Assembly (NCBI RefSeq): GCF_020711195.1
Contig: NZ_JAJFAT010000005.1
Coordinates: 87,513-151,512, forward strand
DNA: 64,000 nucleotides
Direction: 5' to 3'
Source of the DNA: Halanaerobium polyolivorans
Lineage (GTDB): Bacteria > Bacillota > Halanaerobiia > Halanaerobiales > Halanaerobiaceae
Under the pieces are notes generated by a model. That model was not told where the DNA came from. It searched no databases and saw only the letters and a program-made list of their open reading frames with translations. The translations under genes and the position numbers were made by a program. Positions 10,441 through 21,380 of this stretch are shown here, piece by piece. Each line of letters begins with the position of its first letter. Within the stretch, counting starts at the first letter, position 1.

Positions 10441-11553
10441 ATGGCAAGCAAAGTATATATGGCAGATATGGAATCTAATTCAAATAGTGAGAGTCTAGTT
10501 AAAAAATTAAGTAAATTATTTTATAAAGCAGGCTTTCACGAATTATTTGACGAAAATGATTTAACCGCTGTTAAACAGCATTTTGGGGAGCCAGGCAATA
10601 CAGCCTTTATTAGGCCTGTTTTTACCCGTGAAATTGTAAAAAATATAAAAAAAGAAGGTGCCAAAGCTTTTTTAACTGATGCTAACACTCTTTATGTTGG
10701 GCAAAGAGCAAATTCAGTTGACCATTTACATACTGCAGTAGCCAATGGATTTAGTTATGCTACAATTCAAGCTCCTGTTATTATTGCAGATGGTTTGAGA
10801 GGTAAAAACTCTAGAGATGTAGAAGTCAACCTTAATCATTTTGCTAAAATTAAAGTAGGTTCAGAAATACTAGAAGCAGATGCCTTAATTAGTTTAGCCC
10901 ATTTTAAAGGTCATGAACTAACAGGTTTTGGAGGTACATTTAAAAATGTCGGAATGGGTTTTGGCAGTAGAGCAGGCAAACAGATGATGCACTCAGCTGT
11001 GTTACCTGAAATTGAAGAAGAACACTGTATAAAATGTTTGCAGTGTGTTAAATATTGCCCAGAAGATTGTATAACTATTAATGAAAGCGAAAGTACTATT
11101 GATCATGAAATCTGTATAGGCTGTGGAGAATGTGTGGTCACCTGTCCAACTGATGCAATTACAATTGAATGGGAATCAACCAGTGAAGGTGTAGAAGAAA
11201 GAATGGTAGAATTTTTCTATGGTATAGTCAAAGACAAAAAGGATAAATGTGCTTACATAAATTTTGTTAATAATGTTTCTCCTGATTGTGATTGTGCGAG
11301 CTGGAATGATAGAGCTATAGTAAAAGATATAGGTATTCTGGCTTCTAAAGATCCAGTGGCATTAGAACAGGCATCCCTGGATTTGGTTAATAATGAGCAA
11401 TATGCAGCTGGAATTCTAGCTGATAAAAAGATAAAACCAGGTGAAAATAAATTTAAATATGTTCATCCTGATACAGATGGTGGGATCAGACAAATAGAGT
11501 ATGCTGAAGAACTTGCTTTAGGTTCAAGGGATTATGAACTGATTAAAATCTAG
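10441..11553 (+). CDS. DUF362 domain protein with two 4Fe-4S clusters
   Basis: A 370-residue protein. The N-terminal half is the DUF362 fold (DANTLYVGQRANSVDHLHTA; LISLAHFKGHELTGFGGTFKNVGMGFGSRAGKQMMHS). At about 195-240 there are two ferredoxin motifs, CIKCLQCVKYCP and CIGCGECVVTCP, each CxxCxxCxxxCP. The C-terminal part (DCDCASW, GILASKDPVALEQASLDL) is also conserved in the family. The function of DUF362 ferredoxins is not established; electron transfer in fermentation is likely. AGGAGGG precedes the ATG. It sits between cysK and cysE but has separate terminators on both sides. Confidence 0.9.
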   Translation: MASKVYMADMESNSNSESLVKKLSKLFYKAGFHELFDENDLTAVKQHFGEPGNTAFIRPVFTREIVKNIKKEGAKAFLTDANTLYVGQRANSVDHLHTAVANGFSYATIQAPVIIADGLRGKNSRDVEVNLNHFAKIKVGSEILEADALISLAHFKGHELTGFGGTFKNVGMGFGSRAGKQMMHSAVLPEIEEEHCIKCLQCVKYCPEDCITINESESTIDHEICIGCGECVVTCPTDAITIEWESTSEGVEERMVEFFYGIVKDKKDKCAYINFVNNVSPDCDCASWNDRAIVKDIGILASKDPVALEQASLDLVNNEQYAAGILADKKIKPGENKFKYVHPDTDGGIRQIEYAEELALGSRDYELIKI

Positions 11554-11568
11554 TATTTATAAAACACT

Positions 11569-11602
11569 CAAACCCCTCTTCCAGCTTTTGGAAAGGGGTT
11601 TT
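11569..11602. terminator. Bidirectional terminator between DUF362 gene and cysE
   Basis: AAACCCCT...AGGGGTTTT with an inner TTCCA/TGGAA helix; T-rich on both strands. Confidence 0.85.
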
Positions 11603-11643
11603 AATCTTTAAAATAATATTATGCAATTATGAACTTTAATTTT

Positions 11644-12300
11644 TTAATCAGTTTTATCAATAGAGTTTCTGCCCAAAATTTCCTTTTTAAGCTTTCTGAA
11701 CTCTTCCTCTAATTCTAATAACTGATCTTTCACAGGATCTGGTAAATCTGCATGCTCAAGTTCTCTTTCGGGATGGACACGTTTTCCATCTCTAATTACA
11801 ACTCGTCCTGGAACTCCAACTACAGTTGCATTTTCTTCAACATCAGTCAGCACAACCGAACCTGCACCTATTTTAACACAGTCATTAATTTTAATTGAAC
11901 CTAAAACCTTTGCCCCAGCACCAACAACTACATTATTACCGATAGTAGGATGCCGTTTTCCTTTTTCTTTTCCCGTACCACCAAGTGTAACACCCTGATA
12001 AAGGGTAACATTTTCACCAATTTCAGTAGTTTCTCCAATCACAACTCCCATCCCATGATCAATAAAAAACCCTTTAGCTATTTGGGCACCAGGATGAATT
12101 TCAATTCCCGTCAGAAAACGAGCCAGTTGAGATATGAAGCGGGGTAAGGTTCTTAAGCCTATTTTATAAAGAATATGAGAAAAACGATGAAATAAAAGCA
12201 CATGCAGACCTGAGTAGGTCAATAAAACTTCAAAAATATTATTAGCAGCCGGATCACGTTCAAAAACTGCATTTATATCAGCTCTAATAGTATCAAACAT
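11644..12300 (-). CDS. cysE: Serine O-acetyltransferase
   Basis: Transfers acetyl from acetyl-CoA to serine, giving O-acetylserine for CysK. The 218-residue form lacks the long N-terminal extension of E. coli CysE and matches the Firmicute type. The N-terminal helical part has [12 protein letters not shown]; a left-handed beta-helix of hexapeptide repeats follows ([43 protein letters not shown], about 88-130), with the catalytic Asp-His pair in [12 protein letters not shown] and the [18 protein letters not shown] coils. The C-terminal helix is charged. It stands alone between a bidirectional terminator and an unknown gene. Confidence 0.95.
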   Translation of the reverse strand: MFDTIRADINAVFERDPAANNIFEVLLTYSGLHVLLFHRFSHILYKIGLRTLPRFISQLARFLTGIEIHPGAQIAKGFFIDHGMGVVIGETTEIGENVTLYQGVTLGGTGKEKGKRHPTIGNNVVVGAGAKVLGSIKINDCVKIGAGSVVLTDVEENATVVGVPGRVVIRDGKRVHPERELEHADLPDPVKDQLLELEEEFRKLKKEILGRNSIDKTD

Positions 12301-12390
12301 AATTTAAACCCCCATTGCAGTAATTATATGGCAATCATTAGTTAATCACTCAACTTTATTATATGTTCTAAGCAAATCTAATGCAAGCTT

Positions 12391-13452
12391 TTAGTTTTGA
12401 ACAAGATCCTTGGGTCTATGTCCTTTTAAAAACCAGAGCCTTGACTGATTATTGATATCTACTAATAATTGACCAATTTCTGCTTTAGCACCCTGCTTAT
12501 CTCTACCAATAATTGAAAATAATTCGTCACTAATAACACTTTTCTTTAAACCATTTTGAATTAAAGTAGAAATATAATGGACTAAAGCTTTTGCTTCTTC
12601 AGATTCAAGTTCATAGTTTTTTACAAGATATTTTTGCAGTCTTTTTTGGGCGAAATTAAATACTATTGAACCTTTTTCTATTATTTTATCATAATCAGCT
12701 TGAGGAATATCAGCATAATCAATATCTCTTGCCATTTGCTCATTATAAATAAATTCAATATCCATTACTTGATCTAAAGCTATAATTCCATCAGTTTCCT
12801 GTAATACATTATGATAATTGGAGTTTAAATATAAAACATTATTGAAATGATCTGCTCCAACCTCAATATCACTATATTCTTTTATTTTTTTATATAAAGC
12901 GTGTGTTTCCATAACTCCGTAAAAATTAAGCACTGCCCAGCTTTTTAACAATAAATCTTGATTAATTTCAATTTGTTCTTTGACTGTATTACTTTTTAAT
13001 CTCTTTTTTAAAACAGAATAAATTTCATCGGGAAAAACAAATAAAAGCCCTTCTTCAACTAAAGCGGGATATGCTATACCATAACTAAATAAAAAAGCAG
13101 CTAAATCTAATTCCTCTACCTCGATTTTTTCTGCATCAATGACAAAGCTTTTTTGACCAGAGTTAATAACATGATTTAAAAAATGATAATTAGTTTTAGC
13201 TAAAAACGGAATAATTTTTGCTAAATATTCTGGAATTAAATCAGCAAGTTTTGCTATTAATTCATCTTTATTTAACTGACTAAGTCCCTCTACATTGAGA
13301 TTCTTTCTTATTTCACTTAAATCTTTTTTCCTTAAAGTAGAAAGTTGTTCCTGTAAATTTAAACTATCACTTTTAAAAGCAAATATTTTTTCAAAATCAT
13401 AGTCAAATTGTTCTACAAAATCTTCAACAAATTCTTCTTCATATTCAGACAT
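12391..13452 (-). CDS. Unknown protein with a Rho-N/SAP-like motif
   Basis: A 353-residue cytoplasmic protein, acidic at the N-terminus (MSEYEEEFVEDFVEQFDYDFEK). Residues about 36-75 (LSTLRKKDLSEIRKNLNVEGLSQLNKDELIAKLADLI) look like the Rho N-terminal/SAP helix-extension-helix seen in nucleic-acid-binding proteins. The rest is helical without motifs I recognise; the ending includes LWFLKGHRPKDL. It lies 46 bases downstream of purD on the same strand and may be the last gene of the purine unit, though no purine role can be read from it. The start ATG follows GGAG. Confidence 0.55.
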   Translation of the reverse strand: MSEYEEEFVEDFVEQFDYDFEKIFAFKSDSLNLQEQLSTLRKKDLSEIRKNLNVEGLSQLNKDELIAKLADLIPEYLAKIIPFLAKTNYHFLNHVINSGQKSFVIDAEKIEVEELDLAAFLFSYGIAYPALVEEGLLFVFPDEIYSVLKKRLKSNTVKEQIEINQDLLLKSWAVLNFYGVMETHALYKKIKEYSDIEVGADHFNNVLYLNSNYHNVLQETDGIIALDQVMDIEFIYNEQMARDIDYADIPQADYDKIIEKGSIVFNFAQKRLQKYLVKNYELESEEAKALVHYISTLIQNGLKKSVISDELFSIIGRDKQGAKAEIGQLLVDINNQSRLWFLKGHRPKDLVQN

Positions 13453-13498
13453 ATTAGAACTCCTTTTGTATGGTTTTATATATTGAATTGCTAGAAGT

Positions 13499-14791
13499 TT
13501 AATTTAATTCTTTTTCAGCAATTTCTGAAATACTAAATCCTATATCTGTGCGATAATGCATATCTTCAAATTCAACTTCTTCAATATACTGATATACTTT
13601 ATTAATAGTATTTAATAAACCATTGCTTAAGACAGTCAATCCCAGCACCCTACCACCATCAGTATAATACTTATCATCCACAAGTTTTGTCCCAGCATGG
13701 AAAATTAAAAGGTCATCATGCTGTTTTATATTATCTAGGCCTTTAATCTCATAGCCTGTATTAAATGTCAGAGGATAACCGGCAGATGTTAAGACAACAC
13801 ACACTGCTACATTGTTACTGACATTAATCTCCTTTTTATATTTTAGGTGGACATTATTAGTCATTTCCATCAAATCAATAAGATCATCTCTCAATCTAGG
13901 TAAAATAACTTGAGTTTCAGGATCACCAAAACGAGCATTATAATCTATTACAGCTGGTCCATTCTCAGTTATAATCATGCCAATATGAAGTACCCCACGA
14001 TAGTCAATCCCTTCACTGTTAAGAGCATTTAGAGTAGGACGCAAAATTTCTCTACAAATTTTGTCCATCAATTTTTCATCAGCATTAGCAGCAGGTGAAT
14101 AAGCACCCATACCACCAGTATTTGGACCCTCCTCTCCCTCAAAAACAGCTTTATGATCTCTTGTAGTTGTGATGGGAAGTATTGTCTGACCATCAGTTAG
14201 AGCAAAAACTGACAGTTCTTCACCTTCTAAAAAATCCTCTACCACAATTCTGTCTCCAGCATCCCCAAAGGCTTTATCTTCCATAATTCTAGCTACTGCA
14301 TCTTGTGAATCCTGAAAATCAGAAGCTACAATCGATCCTTTACCTTGAGCAAGCCCTTCAGCCTTAATGACAAGAGGAAAATCTGCATTTTTTAAATAAT
14401 TGAGAGCAGCATCTGGATCTGTAAAAACTTCATATTCAGCAGTAGGAATATTATATTTATTCAAAATATCTTTGGCAAAAACTTTTGAGCCTTCAAGCAA
14501 AGCAGCCTGTTTTTTAGGACCAAAAATAGGCAGAGATCGTTCAACAAAATAATCTACAATACCTGCTACCAAAGGTTCTTCGGGACCAACTATTGTCATC
14601 CCTATATCAGTTTCTCTGGCAAATTCAGCCAGTCCTTCTATATCATCTGCTTCAATATCAACTCTTTTAGCTACATCTGTCATACCATCATTTCCTGGAG
14701 CTACAAAAATCTCATCAGCTTCATCACTTCTAAAAAGTTTCCAGGCTATAGCATGTTCTCTGCCTCCACTTCCTACAATCAGTACTTTCAT
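13499..14791 (-). CDS. purD: Phosphoribosylamine-glycine ligase (GAR synthetase)
   Basis: Second step of de novo purine synthesis: joins phosphoribosylamine and glycine with ATP. The 430-residue length is typical. Features: MKVLIVGSGGREHAIAWKL at the N-terminus, an ATP-grasp domain with VIKAEGLAQGKGS (about 141-153), VVEDFLEGEELSVFAL, GPNTGGMGAYSPA and VIDYNARFGDPETQVILPRL. It follows purA with a 17-base gap and an AGGAGGA site, so the two are translated from one message. The other de novo purine genes are not in this window. Confidence 0.97.
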   Translation of the reverse strand: MKVLIVGSGGREHAIAWKLFRSDEADEIFVAPGNDGMTDVAKRVDIEADDIEGLAEFARETDIGMTIVGPEEPLVAGIVDYFVERSLPIFGPKKQAALLEGSKVFAKDILNKYNIPTAEYEVFTDPDAALNYLKNADFPLVIKAEGLAQGKGSIVASDFQDSQDAVARIMEDKAFGDAGDRIVVEDFLEGEELSVFALTDGQTILPITTTRDHKAVFEGEEGPNTGGMGAYSPAANADEKLMDKICREILRPTLNALNSEGIDYRGVLHIGMIITENGPAVIDYNARFGDPETQVILPRLRDDLIDLMEMTNNVHLKYKKEINVSNNVAVCVVLTSAGYPLTFNTGYEIKGLDNIKQHDDLLIFHAGTKLVDDKYYTDGGRVLGLTVLSNGLLNTINKVYQYIEEVEFEDMHYRTDIGFSISEIAEKELN

Positions 14792-14808
14792 AATTCTATC
14801 CTCCTTAT

Positions 14809-16116
<1,308 letters not shown>

Positions 16117-16230
16117 TCATTTATAAGAGCTAAATTTTAATTTACTTCTCAATACTTGCTGCTCCATTAAAATTAATTTTTTTCTTTCTCTGTCTAATTC
16201 TATTTTATCAAAATTTTCTCCAAAGTGCAT
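16117..16230 (-). CDS. Small ORF (37 aa) between purB and purA
   Basis: An ATG 8 bases after the purB stop opens a 37-codon frame, MHFGENFDKIELDRERKKLI to KLKFSSYK, ending in TGA that overlaps the purA ribosome binding site. The product is charged and helical, with no transmembrane segment and no family I know. Its own ribosome binding site is weak (AAAAAG), so it would rely on re-initiation after purB. It could be a real small protein, a leader that times purA translation, or chance; the fit between the two genes is the main argument. Confidence 0.35.
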   Translation of the reverse strand: MHFGENFDKIELDRERKKLILMEQQVLRSKLKFSSYK

Positions 16231-16238
16231 CTTTTTAA

Positions 16239-17537
16239 TCAATTTAAAAGATCTGTTCTTTTAAATATTTTATCTATGTTTTTTAAATAGGCCTGCCAGT
16301 CAAAAATATTTGCTAATTCTTCTGCAGATAAATGATCCCTTATTTCAGGATCATTAGCGACTAACTCCCTGTAATCTTTTTTCTCTTCCCAGGCAGTCAT
16401 CGCATTCCTCTGGGCCAGCTCATATGCTTCTTCCCTACGTAATCCCTTATCAACTAGGGCCAGCAAAAGTCGCTGTGAAAAAGTCAAACCCAAAGTTTTT
16501 TCCAAATTAACCTTCATATTATCTGCATTAACAACTAATTCTTCCATCACAGCTTTAAACTTAACTAAAATATAGTCCACTAAAATAGCACTATCAGGTA
16601 AAATTACTCTTTCTACCGAAGAATGAGTTAAATCTCTTTCATGCCAGAGATTAATATTTTCCAGAGCAGGAACTACATTGCCTCTTACAACTCTAGCTAA
16701 TCCGCTCAAACGTTCACAGACAATAGGATTTTTTTTATGAGGCATTGCTGAAGAACCTTTTTGGCCTTTACGAAAACCTTCTTCAACTTCTAAAATATCT
16801 GTTCTCTGTAAATTTCTAATTTCTGTAGCAAATTTCTCTATAGAAGCTGCTGTCAAAGCTAATCTCTCCACAAAATCTGCATGACGATCTCTCTGTAAGA
16901 TTTGAGAACTCACAGCAGAATTTTTAAGCCCTAATATTTCACATACTCTTGCTTCTATTTCGGGCTCTATTGAAGAAAAACTTCCCACTGCACCTGAAAT
17001 CTGTCCAACAGCTACAAAATCTAAAAGCTGTTCAAATCTTTTTAGCTGTCTGCCAATTTCCTGATACCAGGTTAAAAGCTTAAGACCCCAAGTTAAAGGT
17101 TCTGCATGAACTCCATGGGTTCTCCCAACCATAATTGTATCTTTATCAGCCAGAGCTTTTTCTCCTAAGAGCTGATGTAAGTCTTTTAAATCTTTAATGA
17201 TCAATTGACAGGCCTCTTTCATCTGGACTGCCCTTGCAGTATCTTTGATATCAGAAGAGGTCAGTCCTTCGTGAATAAAACGCGATTCATTTCCTAAAGG
17301 TGCAGAAATTGCTTCGATAAAAGCTATCATGTCATGACGGGTTTTTGCTTCAATTTTTTTGATTTCTTCTAGGTCAACAACAGCTTCTTTTTCGATCTTT
17401 TCTGCAGCTTCGGGGGGGATTTCTCCCTTTTCTGCCCTTGCTTTTAAAACTGCTATCTCTATATCTAACCAGATCTTATACTTGTTTTCTTCACTCCATA
17501 TTTTTTCCATCTCTTTCCGACTATATCTTGACAGCAT
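16239..17537 (-). CDS. purB: Adenylosuccinate lyase
   Basis: Removes fumarate from SAICAR and from adenylosuccinate in purine synthesis. The 432-residue length is of the Firmicute type. Features: N-terminal MLSRYSRKEMEKIWSEENKY, TRHDMIAFIEA (about 65-75), HEGLTSSDIKDTA, GRTHGVHAEPLTWGLK and the fumarase/lyase signature GSSAMPHKKNP (about 261-271) with the mobile catalytic serine loop. It is first gene of the unit, preceded by a perfect-spacing promoter. It is divergent from the dnaD operon. Confidence 0.97.
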   Translation of the reverse strand: MLSRYSRKEMEKIWSEENKYKIWLDIEIAVLKARAEKGEIPPEAAEKIEKEAVVDLEEIKKIEAKTRHDMIAFIEAISAPLGNESRFIHEGLTSSDIKDTARAVQMKEACQLIIKDLKDLHQLLGEKALADKDTIMVGRTHGVHAEPLTWGLKLLTWYQEIGRQLKRFEQLLDFVAVGQISGAVGSFSSIEPEIEARVCEILGLKNSAVSSQILQRDRHADFVERLALTAASIEKFATEIRNLQRTDILEVEEGFRKGQKGSSAMPHKKNPIVCERLSGLARVVRGNVVPALENINLWHERDLTHSSVERVILPDSAILVDYILVKFKAVMEELVVNADNMKVNLEKTLGLTFSQRLLLALVDKGLRREEAYELAQRNAMTAWEEKKDYRELVANDPEIRDHLSAEELANIFDWQAYLKNIDKIFKRTDLLN

Positions 17538-17674
17538 AAATATCTTCCTCTCTTCTCTGCTTTTGCTATTTCTAATTTAAATATAAAAAATAAATATCTA
17601 CCATATTTGAGCTTTAAAGCCCTTGAAAGACAATTAAGTTAAGTTAAAAATAATATTGCCTCTTTTTCAGTTTA

Positions 17675-17703
17675 ATATTAGCAGATGCAGTAGTTGGTGT
17701 CAA
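17675..17703 (-). promoter_or_regulatory. Sigma-A promoter of purB unit
   Basis: On the minus strand TTGACA (17698-17703), 17 bases, TAATAT (17675-17680). It leaves a leader of about 130 bases before the purB ATG. I looked for a purine riboswitch core in this leader and did not find one. Confidence 0.8.
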
Positions 17704-17737
17704 GAATGACAGCTGATTAGAATATTATTTATTTTAA

Positions 17738-17766
17738 TTGTATTTTTTGCTTAAAAAAACTATAAT
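17738..17766 (+). promoter_or_regulatory. Possible promoter of the dnaD-dnaC-dnaB operon
   Basis: TTGTAT (17738-17743), 17 bases, TATAAT (17761-17766), about 54 bases before the chosen dnaD start. A second TATAAT at 17773-17778 is present but has no well-placed -35 box. Confidence 0.55.
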
Positions 17767-17819
17767 ATCTGATATAATAAAAATAAGTGTTTTTAAAAGT
17801 CATTAATATAGGTGATAAT

Positions 17820-18950
17820 ATGGAGGAGAATTTTTACAAAAAAAATATAGATTTAAGTGAAAGACAGAGTAGACAGACAGTGACTATTGCTGATACCCTG
17901 CTAGAAAAAGGCTTATTACGTAATTATACTGGTGACGAATGTAAAATCCTGCTTTATCTTTTTACCCACCGCCGAAAAGAAAATATTGCAGAAATAGAAC
18001 TTCCCTTAGCTGCTGCAGGATTGGGCATTGAAATGGATAGTTTAAAGAAATCTTTAAATTCCTTAATTGATAAAAAGGTTTTAAAAACAGAGGCAAGCCA
18101 AAACTCAAAATTTTTAACTTATAGATTAAAGCTTAATAATTTAATAACTGAAGTTAAAGAGAAAACAGAGATAAAAAATGAAGCAGAAGTTTCAGCTCAA
18201 GAATTAAGGAGACAGGTTATACAATCGAAGGCAACTTCTGAATCAGAAATTGCTGCAGCCTTGATTTCATTTATTCCTCCTGAAAACAGAAATATTCACA
18301 GGCGAGAAGAAATAAAGGGCTGGCTTAATGATTTTGAATTAAAAATGTTGAAAGAGCTGATTAGAAGGGTAGATAAATGGCTGCAGAGAGAAGGTGGCGG
18401 CGATTTCATGGTCGGTAGTTTTTCATATCTGCGCAAAATTGTTCAAAGCTGGTATGAAGAAGAAATAACGAGCTATGAAAAGCTACAGCAGCAGGATAAA
18501 CTGTACAGAGAAACCAGAGAACTAGCTAAAGCTTATGGTATTAATGCTTTTTCTTCAAACACAGCCCAACTTAAGACTTTTCAGAGTTGGTTAAGTGGTG
18601 AACAGGCTTTAAGTAAAGAACTTGCTCTAGCTGCAATCCGAGAAGCAGTCCGCCGCAAAAGAGATGGACAGCCCTCATTGAAATATGTTGAAGATAATTT
18701 TATCAATCCTATCAAAGAACTTAATATCAACAATCTGGCTGATTTTAAGCGCTGGCTGCAAAAAGAAATGGATAATAATGCTGGAGAGGCTGATCAAAGA
18801 GATCAGAAAACTGCAGACAAAAGCAATTCCGAAAAAAAGCAAGCTAAGGAGAATAAGAAATCAAAAAATGCAAAACAAGCAGCCAAGAAAAGCAAAAATG
18901 ATTATAAATGGAAAGATTTTTTCATAGATTTTGATAAATACAAAGAATAA
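17820..18950 (+). CDS. dnaD: DnaD-like replication initiation/restart protein
   Basis: A 376-residue protein. Residues about 10-110 form a winged-helix-like domain (ERQSRQTVTIADTLLEKGLLRNYTGDECKILLYLFTHRR). About 150-230 resembles the DnaD/DnaB C-terminal domain ending in the FMVGSFSYLRKIVQSWYEE helix, and the C-terminus is a lysine-rich tail. DnaD proteins remodel DNA and help load the replicative helicase. The start is ATG 17820, preceded by AGGTGA; a GTG at 17787 has no ribosome binding site. The helicase loader and helicase follow directly, which supports the role. Confidence 0.75.
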   Translation: MEENFYKKNIDLSERQSRQTVTIADTLLEKGLLRNYTGDECKILLYLFTHRRKENIAEIELPLAAAGLGIEMDSLKKSLNSLIDKKVLKTEASQNSKFLTYRLKLNNLITEVKEKTEIKNEAEVSAQELRRQVIQSKATSESEIAAALISFIPPENRNIHRREEIKGWLNDFELKMLKELIRRVDKWLQREGGGDFMVGSFSYLRKIVQSWYEEEITSYEKLQQQDKLYRETRELAKAYGINAFSSNTAQLKTFQSWLSGEQALSKELALAAIREAVRRKRDGQPSLKYVEDNFINPIKELNINNLADFKRWLQKEMDNNAGEADQRDQKTADKSNSEKKQAKENKKSKNAKQAAKKSKNDYKWKDFFIDFDKYKE

Positions 18951-18966
18951 GAAGGGGGATAAAATA

Positions 18967-19989
18967 ATGCCATTTAATTTTAAGGCAGAAAAATATCAGG
19001 GAAAAGCACGCGAAAAATATCTAGAAGCAGAAAAGAGAATCCAAAAAATTCATTCTAAATATCCTGATATAAAACAGGCTTATGAATGCCTAAACTCCCT
19101 TAAACGTGAATATTCAATGCTTAAGGTAGGAATTTTTAAACATAGTGAAGAAGAAAAAAAATCGGTAAATAAGCTGAAATCTGAAATTGAACAGTTAGAA
19201 AAACATTATCAGGCTTTACTTAAAAAGCATAATGTTGATCCTGATTATAGAGAGGCTAAATTTGACTGTGAAAAATGTCATGATACAGGACGTATTTATA
19301 GAAACAATCAATATTTAATTTGTAGTTGTGCCAAAAATGATTTGAGGAAGAAAAAACAAAAAAATGGAAATCTGCCTCCTCATCTAAGAAGCGCAAATTT
19401 CAATAAAGCCAATCTTAATTATTATGAAACAGATAAAATAACAGATAGTGGGATGAATTATCGTGAAAATGCCCAAAAAATTTACAGTATGGCATCAACT
19501 TTTGTGCAGAGGTTTAATCCGGAAAATTTTAATAGAGGTATGATAATTGAGGGCCCTATCGGAAGTGGTAAATCTTATCTTTTGGGTTGTATAGCAAATG
19601 CTCTAATTGACAGAGGTATTCATTTTCGATATATAGTCTATTCTGATCTGCTGCAGCAAATCAGAAGCAGTTATAATCAGGAAAACCCAACAACTGATGA
19701 AAAACAAATTTTAAGTACAGTCCAACAAATACCGGTACTTTTAATTGATGACCTTGGTACAGAAAAAGCAAGTGAATTTGCTGCTTCAACCCTTTACCAG
19801 ATCATAGATAAAAGATATAGGGATGAAAAAGCCATAATTTTAACAACAAATTATTCAGTCAGAAATTTAAAAAATAGATTTCCGGTGATGGGAGAAAGAA
19901 TTTTCCAGCGTTTATTAGAAATGAATAAATACGTGGAATTAGCTGGAAATGTTAGAGTCAAAAAAATAGAAGAACAACAGGAGGCCTAA
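18967..19989 (+). CDS. dnaC: DnaC/DnaI-type helicase loader ATPase
   Basis: A 340-residue AAA+ ATPase expected to load the DnaB helicase. The N-terminal helical part is followed by a Cys cluster CEKCHDTGRIY...LICSC (about 100-122), typical of clostridial loaders. Walker A is EGPIGSGKSYLL (about 196-207), Walker B is PVLLIDDLGTEKA (about 255-267), and sensor 1 is AIILTTNY. The start is ATG 18967 with GAAGGGGG before it; an in-frame ATG at 18931 lies inside dnaD without a site. It begins 16 bases after dnaD and ends 2 bases before dnaB. Confidence 0.85.
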   Translation: MPFNFKAEKYQGKAREKYLEAEKRIQKIHSKYPDIKQAYECLNSLKREYSMLKVGIFKHSEEEKKSVNKLKSEIEQLEKHYQALLKKHNVDPDYREAKFDCEKCHDTGRIYRNNQYLICSCAKNDLRKKKQKNGNLPPHLRSANFNKANLNYYETDKITDSGMNYRENAQKIYSMASTFVQRFNPENFNRGMIIEGPIGSGKSYLLGCIANALIDRGIHFRYIVYSDLLQQIRSSYNQENPTTDEKQILSTVQQIPVLLIDDLGTEKASEFAASTLYQIIDKRYRDEKAIILTTNYSVRNLKNRFPVMGERIFQRLLEMNKYVELAGNVRVKKIEEQQEA

Positions 19990-19991
19990 AA

Positions 19992-21380
19992 ATGTCAGCT
20001 GATATCAGAAGTATTAAAGCACAGGAAGAAGACCGCTACAGCAAAAAAGAATATCAATTACTAGGCATCCTGCTGCAGTATCCAGATAAAATTGATGAAG
20101 TTGCCGATGTTTTAGAAACCAAGCATTTTCTAGATCCTCAGGCTCAAATAATATTTGATCTGCTTTTAAAACAGTACCAGCAGGATAATAAAATATCAAG
20201 AACTAAACTATTAATTGATCTCCAGGGTCAGAATGCAGTCACCAAAGCAGAAGAAATTATCGAAAGATTAACTTCAGGTTTCAATACTGTTGATGAACTT
20301 AATCCAACTATAGACCTAATCAAAAAAGATTATCAGCGTTCTTTATTGAATAGGGCATCATCTAAAATCAAAGAACTAACCCAGTCAGATGATCTCTCAA
20401 TAGATGATTATCAAGCAAAAGCTCAGGAAATAATCTTTCAGGCAACAAGTGAAAGCAATGATCTGCAAAAACATATCTATAGTATGGAAGAAGCTTTAAT
20501 GGAATCATTTTCAAATTATATGGATCGCAAACATAAAAAAGCAGATGTAGGTTTAAGGAGTGGATTCATTTCTCTAGATAATTTAATTGGCGGTTTTAAA
20601 AGAGGCCATTTAAATGTTATAGCTGCTTCTACCTCGATGGGTAAAACAGCTTTTGCAATTAATATTGCGAAAAATGTCCTAAAAAGGAAGGCCAAAGTTG
20701 CAATTATTTCACTGGAGATGGATGCTACCGAGGTTATGGATAGAATGATTATTCAAGAAGCCCAGGTTAATGGCTGGAAATATACTCAAGGTGAAACAAA
20801 TGATCAGGAAGATAAAAGAATTTCTAAAGCCCTGGATAATCTTCATGAAATGCCTTTAATGATTTCTGATGAACGTGGTTTAAATACCGCTCAAATAAGG
20901 GCCAGGCTTCGTAAGTTTAAAGCTCAATTAGATGGAATCGATCTTGCAGTTATAGATTATTTACAGATGATTCAGCTGCCCGATGAGCACGCCCAAAATA
21001 CTGCAAGAGCTGTGGGACAAATTGTATTACAGCTGAGAAACCTTGCTTCAGAGCTTGATATACCTGTTATTTTAATCTCACAGATAAGTCGTAGCTTTAC
21101 CAGTCGGACTGATAAAAGACCAGTGCTCTCAGATCTTAGAGATTCTGGTAATATTGAGGAAGTTGCAGATGGAGTAATCTTTTTATATCGACATGCTCAC
21201 ACATCTGCTAAAGCCCGTGAGGAAGCAGAAGCAGAAGGTACCGAAAATGATACAGATGTTATCATTGCCAAACAGCGTACAGGTCAAACAGGCAGCATAA
21301 AATTATATTTTGAAGAAGAATTTATTCGTTTTGTTGATCCAGAAAATCTCTCTCTAGAAGGAACGATGCCTCATGGCTAA
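19992..21380 (+). CDS. dnaB: Replicative DNA helicase DnaB
   Basis: The 462-residue hexameric helicase that unwinds DNA at the fork. The N-terminal DnaB domain starts KEYQLLGILLQYPDKIDEVADVL; the RecA-like domain has GFISLDNLIGGFKRGHLNVIAAS and Walker A STSMGKTAFA (about 214-223), VAIISLEMDATEVMDRM, LAVIDYLQMIQ (Walker B) and DLRDSGNIEEVADGVIFLYR. The last motif and Walker A are somewhat diverged from the common RPSMGKTA and RESGAIEQDAD forms. AGGAGGCC precedes the ATG. It is cotranscribed with dnaD and dnaC; a small ORF overlaps its end by 8 bases. Confidence 0.93.
   Translation: MSADIRSIKAQEEDRYSKKEYQLLGILLQYPDKIDEVADVLETKHFLDPQAQIIFDLLLKQYQQDNKISRTKLLIDLQGQNAVTKAEEIIERLTSGFNTVDELNPTIDLIKKDYQRSLLNRASSKIKELTQSDDLSIDDYQAKAQEIIFQATSESNDLQKHIYSMEEALMESFSNYMDRKHKKADVGLRSGFISLDNLIGGFKRGHLNVIAASTSMGKTAFAINIAKNVLKRKAKVAIISLEMDATEVMDRMIIQEAQVNGWKYTQGETNDQEDKRISKALDNLHEMPLMISDERGLNTAQIRARLRKFKAQLDGIDLAVIDYLQMIQLPDEHAQNTARAVGQIVLQLRNLASELDIPVILISQISRSFTSRTDKRPVLSDLRDSGNIEEVADGVIFLYRHAHTSAKAREEAEAEGTENDTDVIIAKQRTGQTGSIKLYFEEEFIRFVDPENLSLEGTMPHG

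Noticed and set aside
17538..17680. Purine riboswitch in the purB leader
   Set aside because: No conserved aptamer core could be found by eye on the minus strand.
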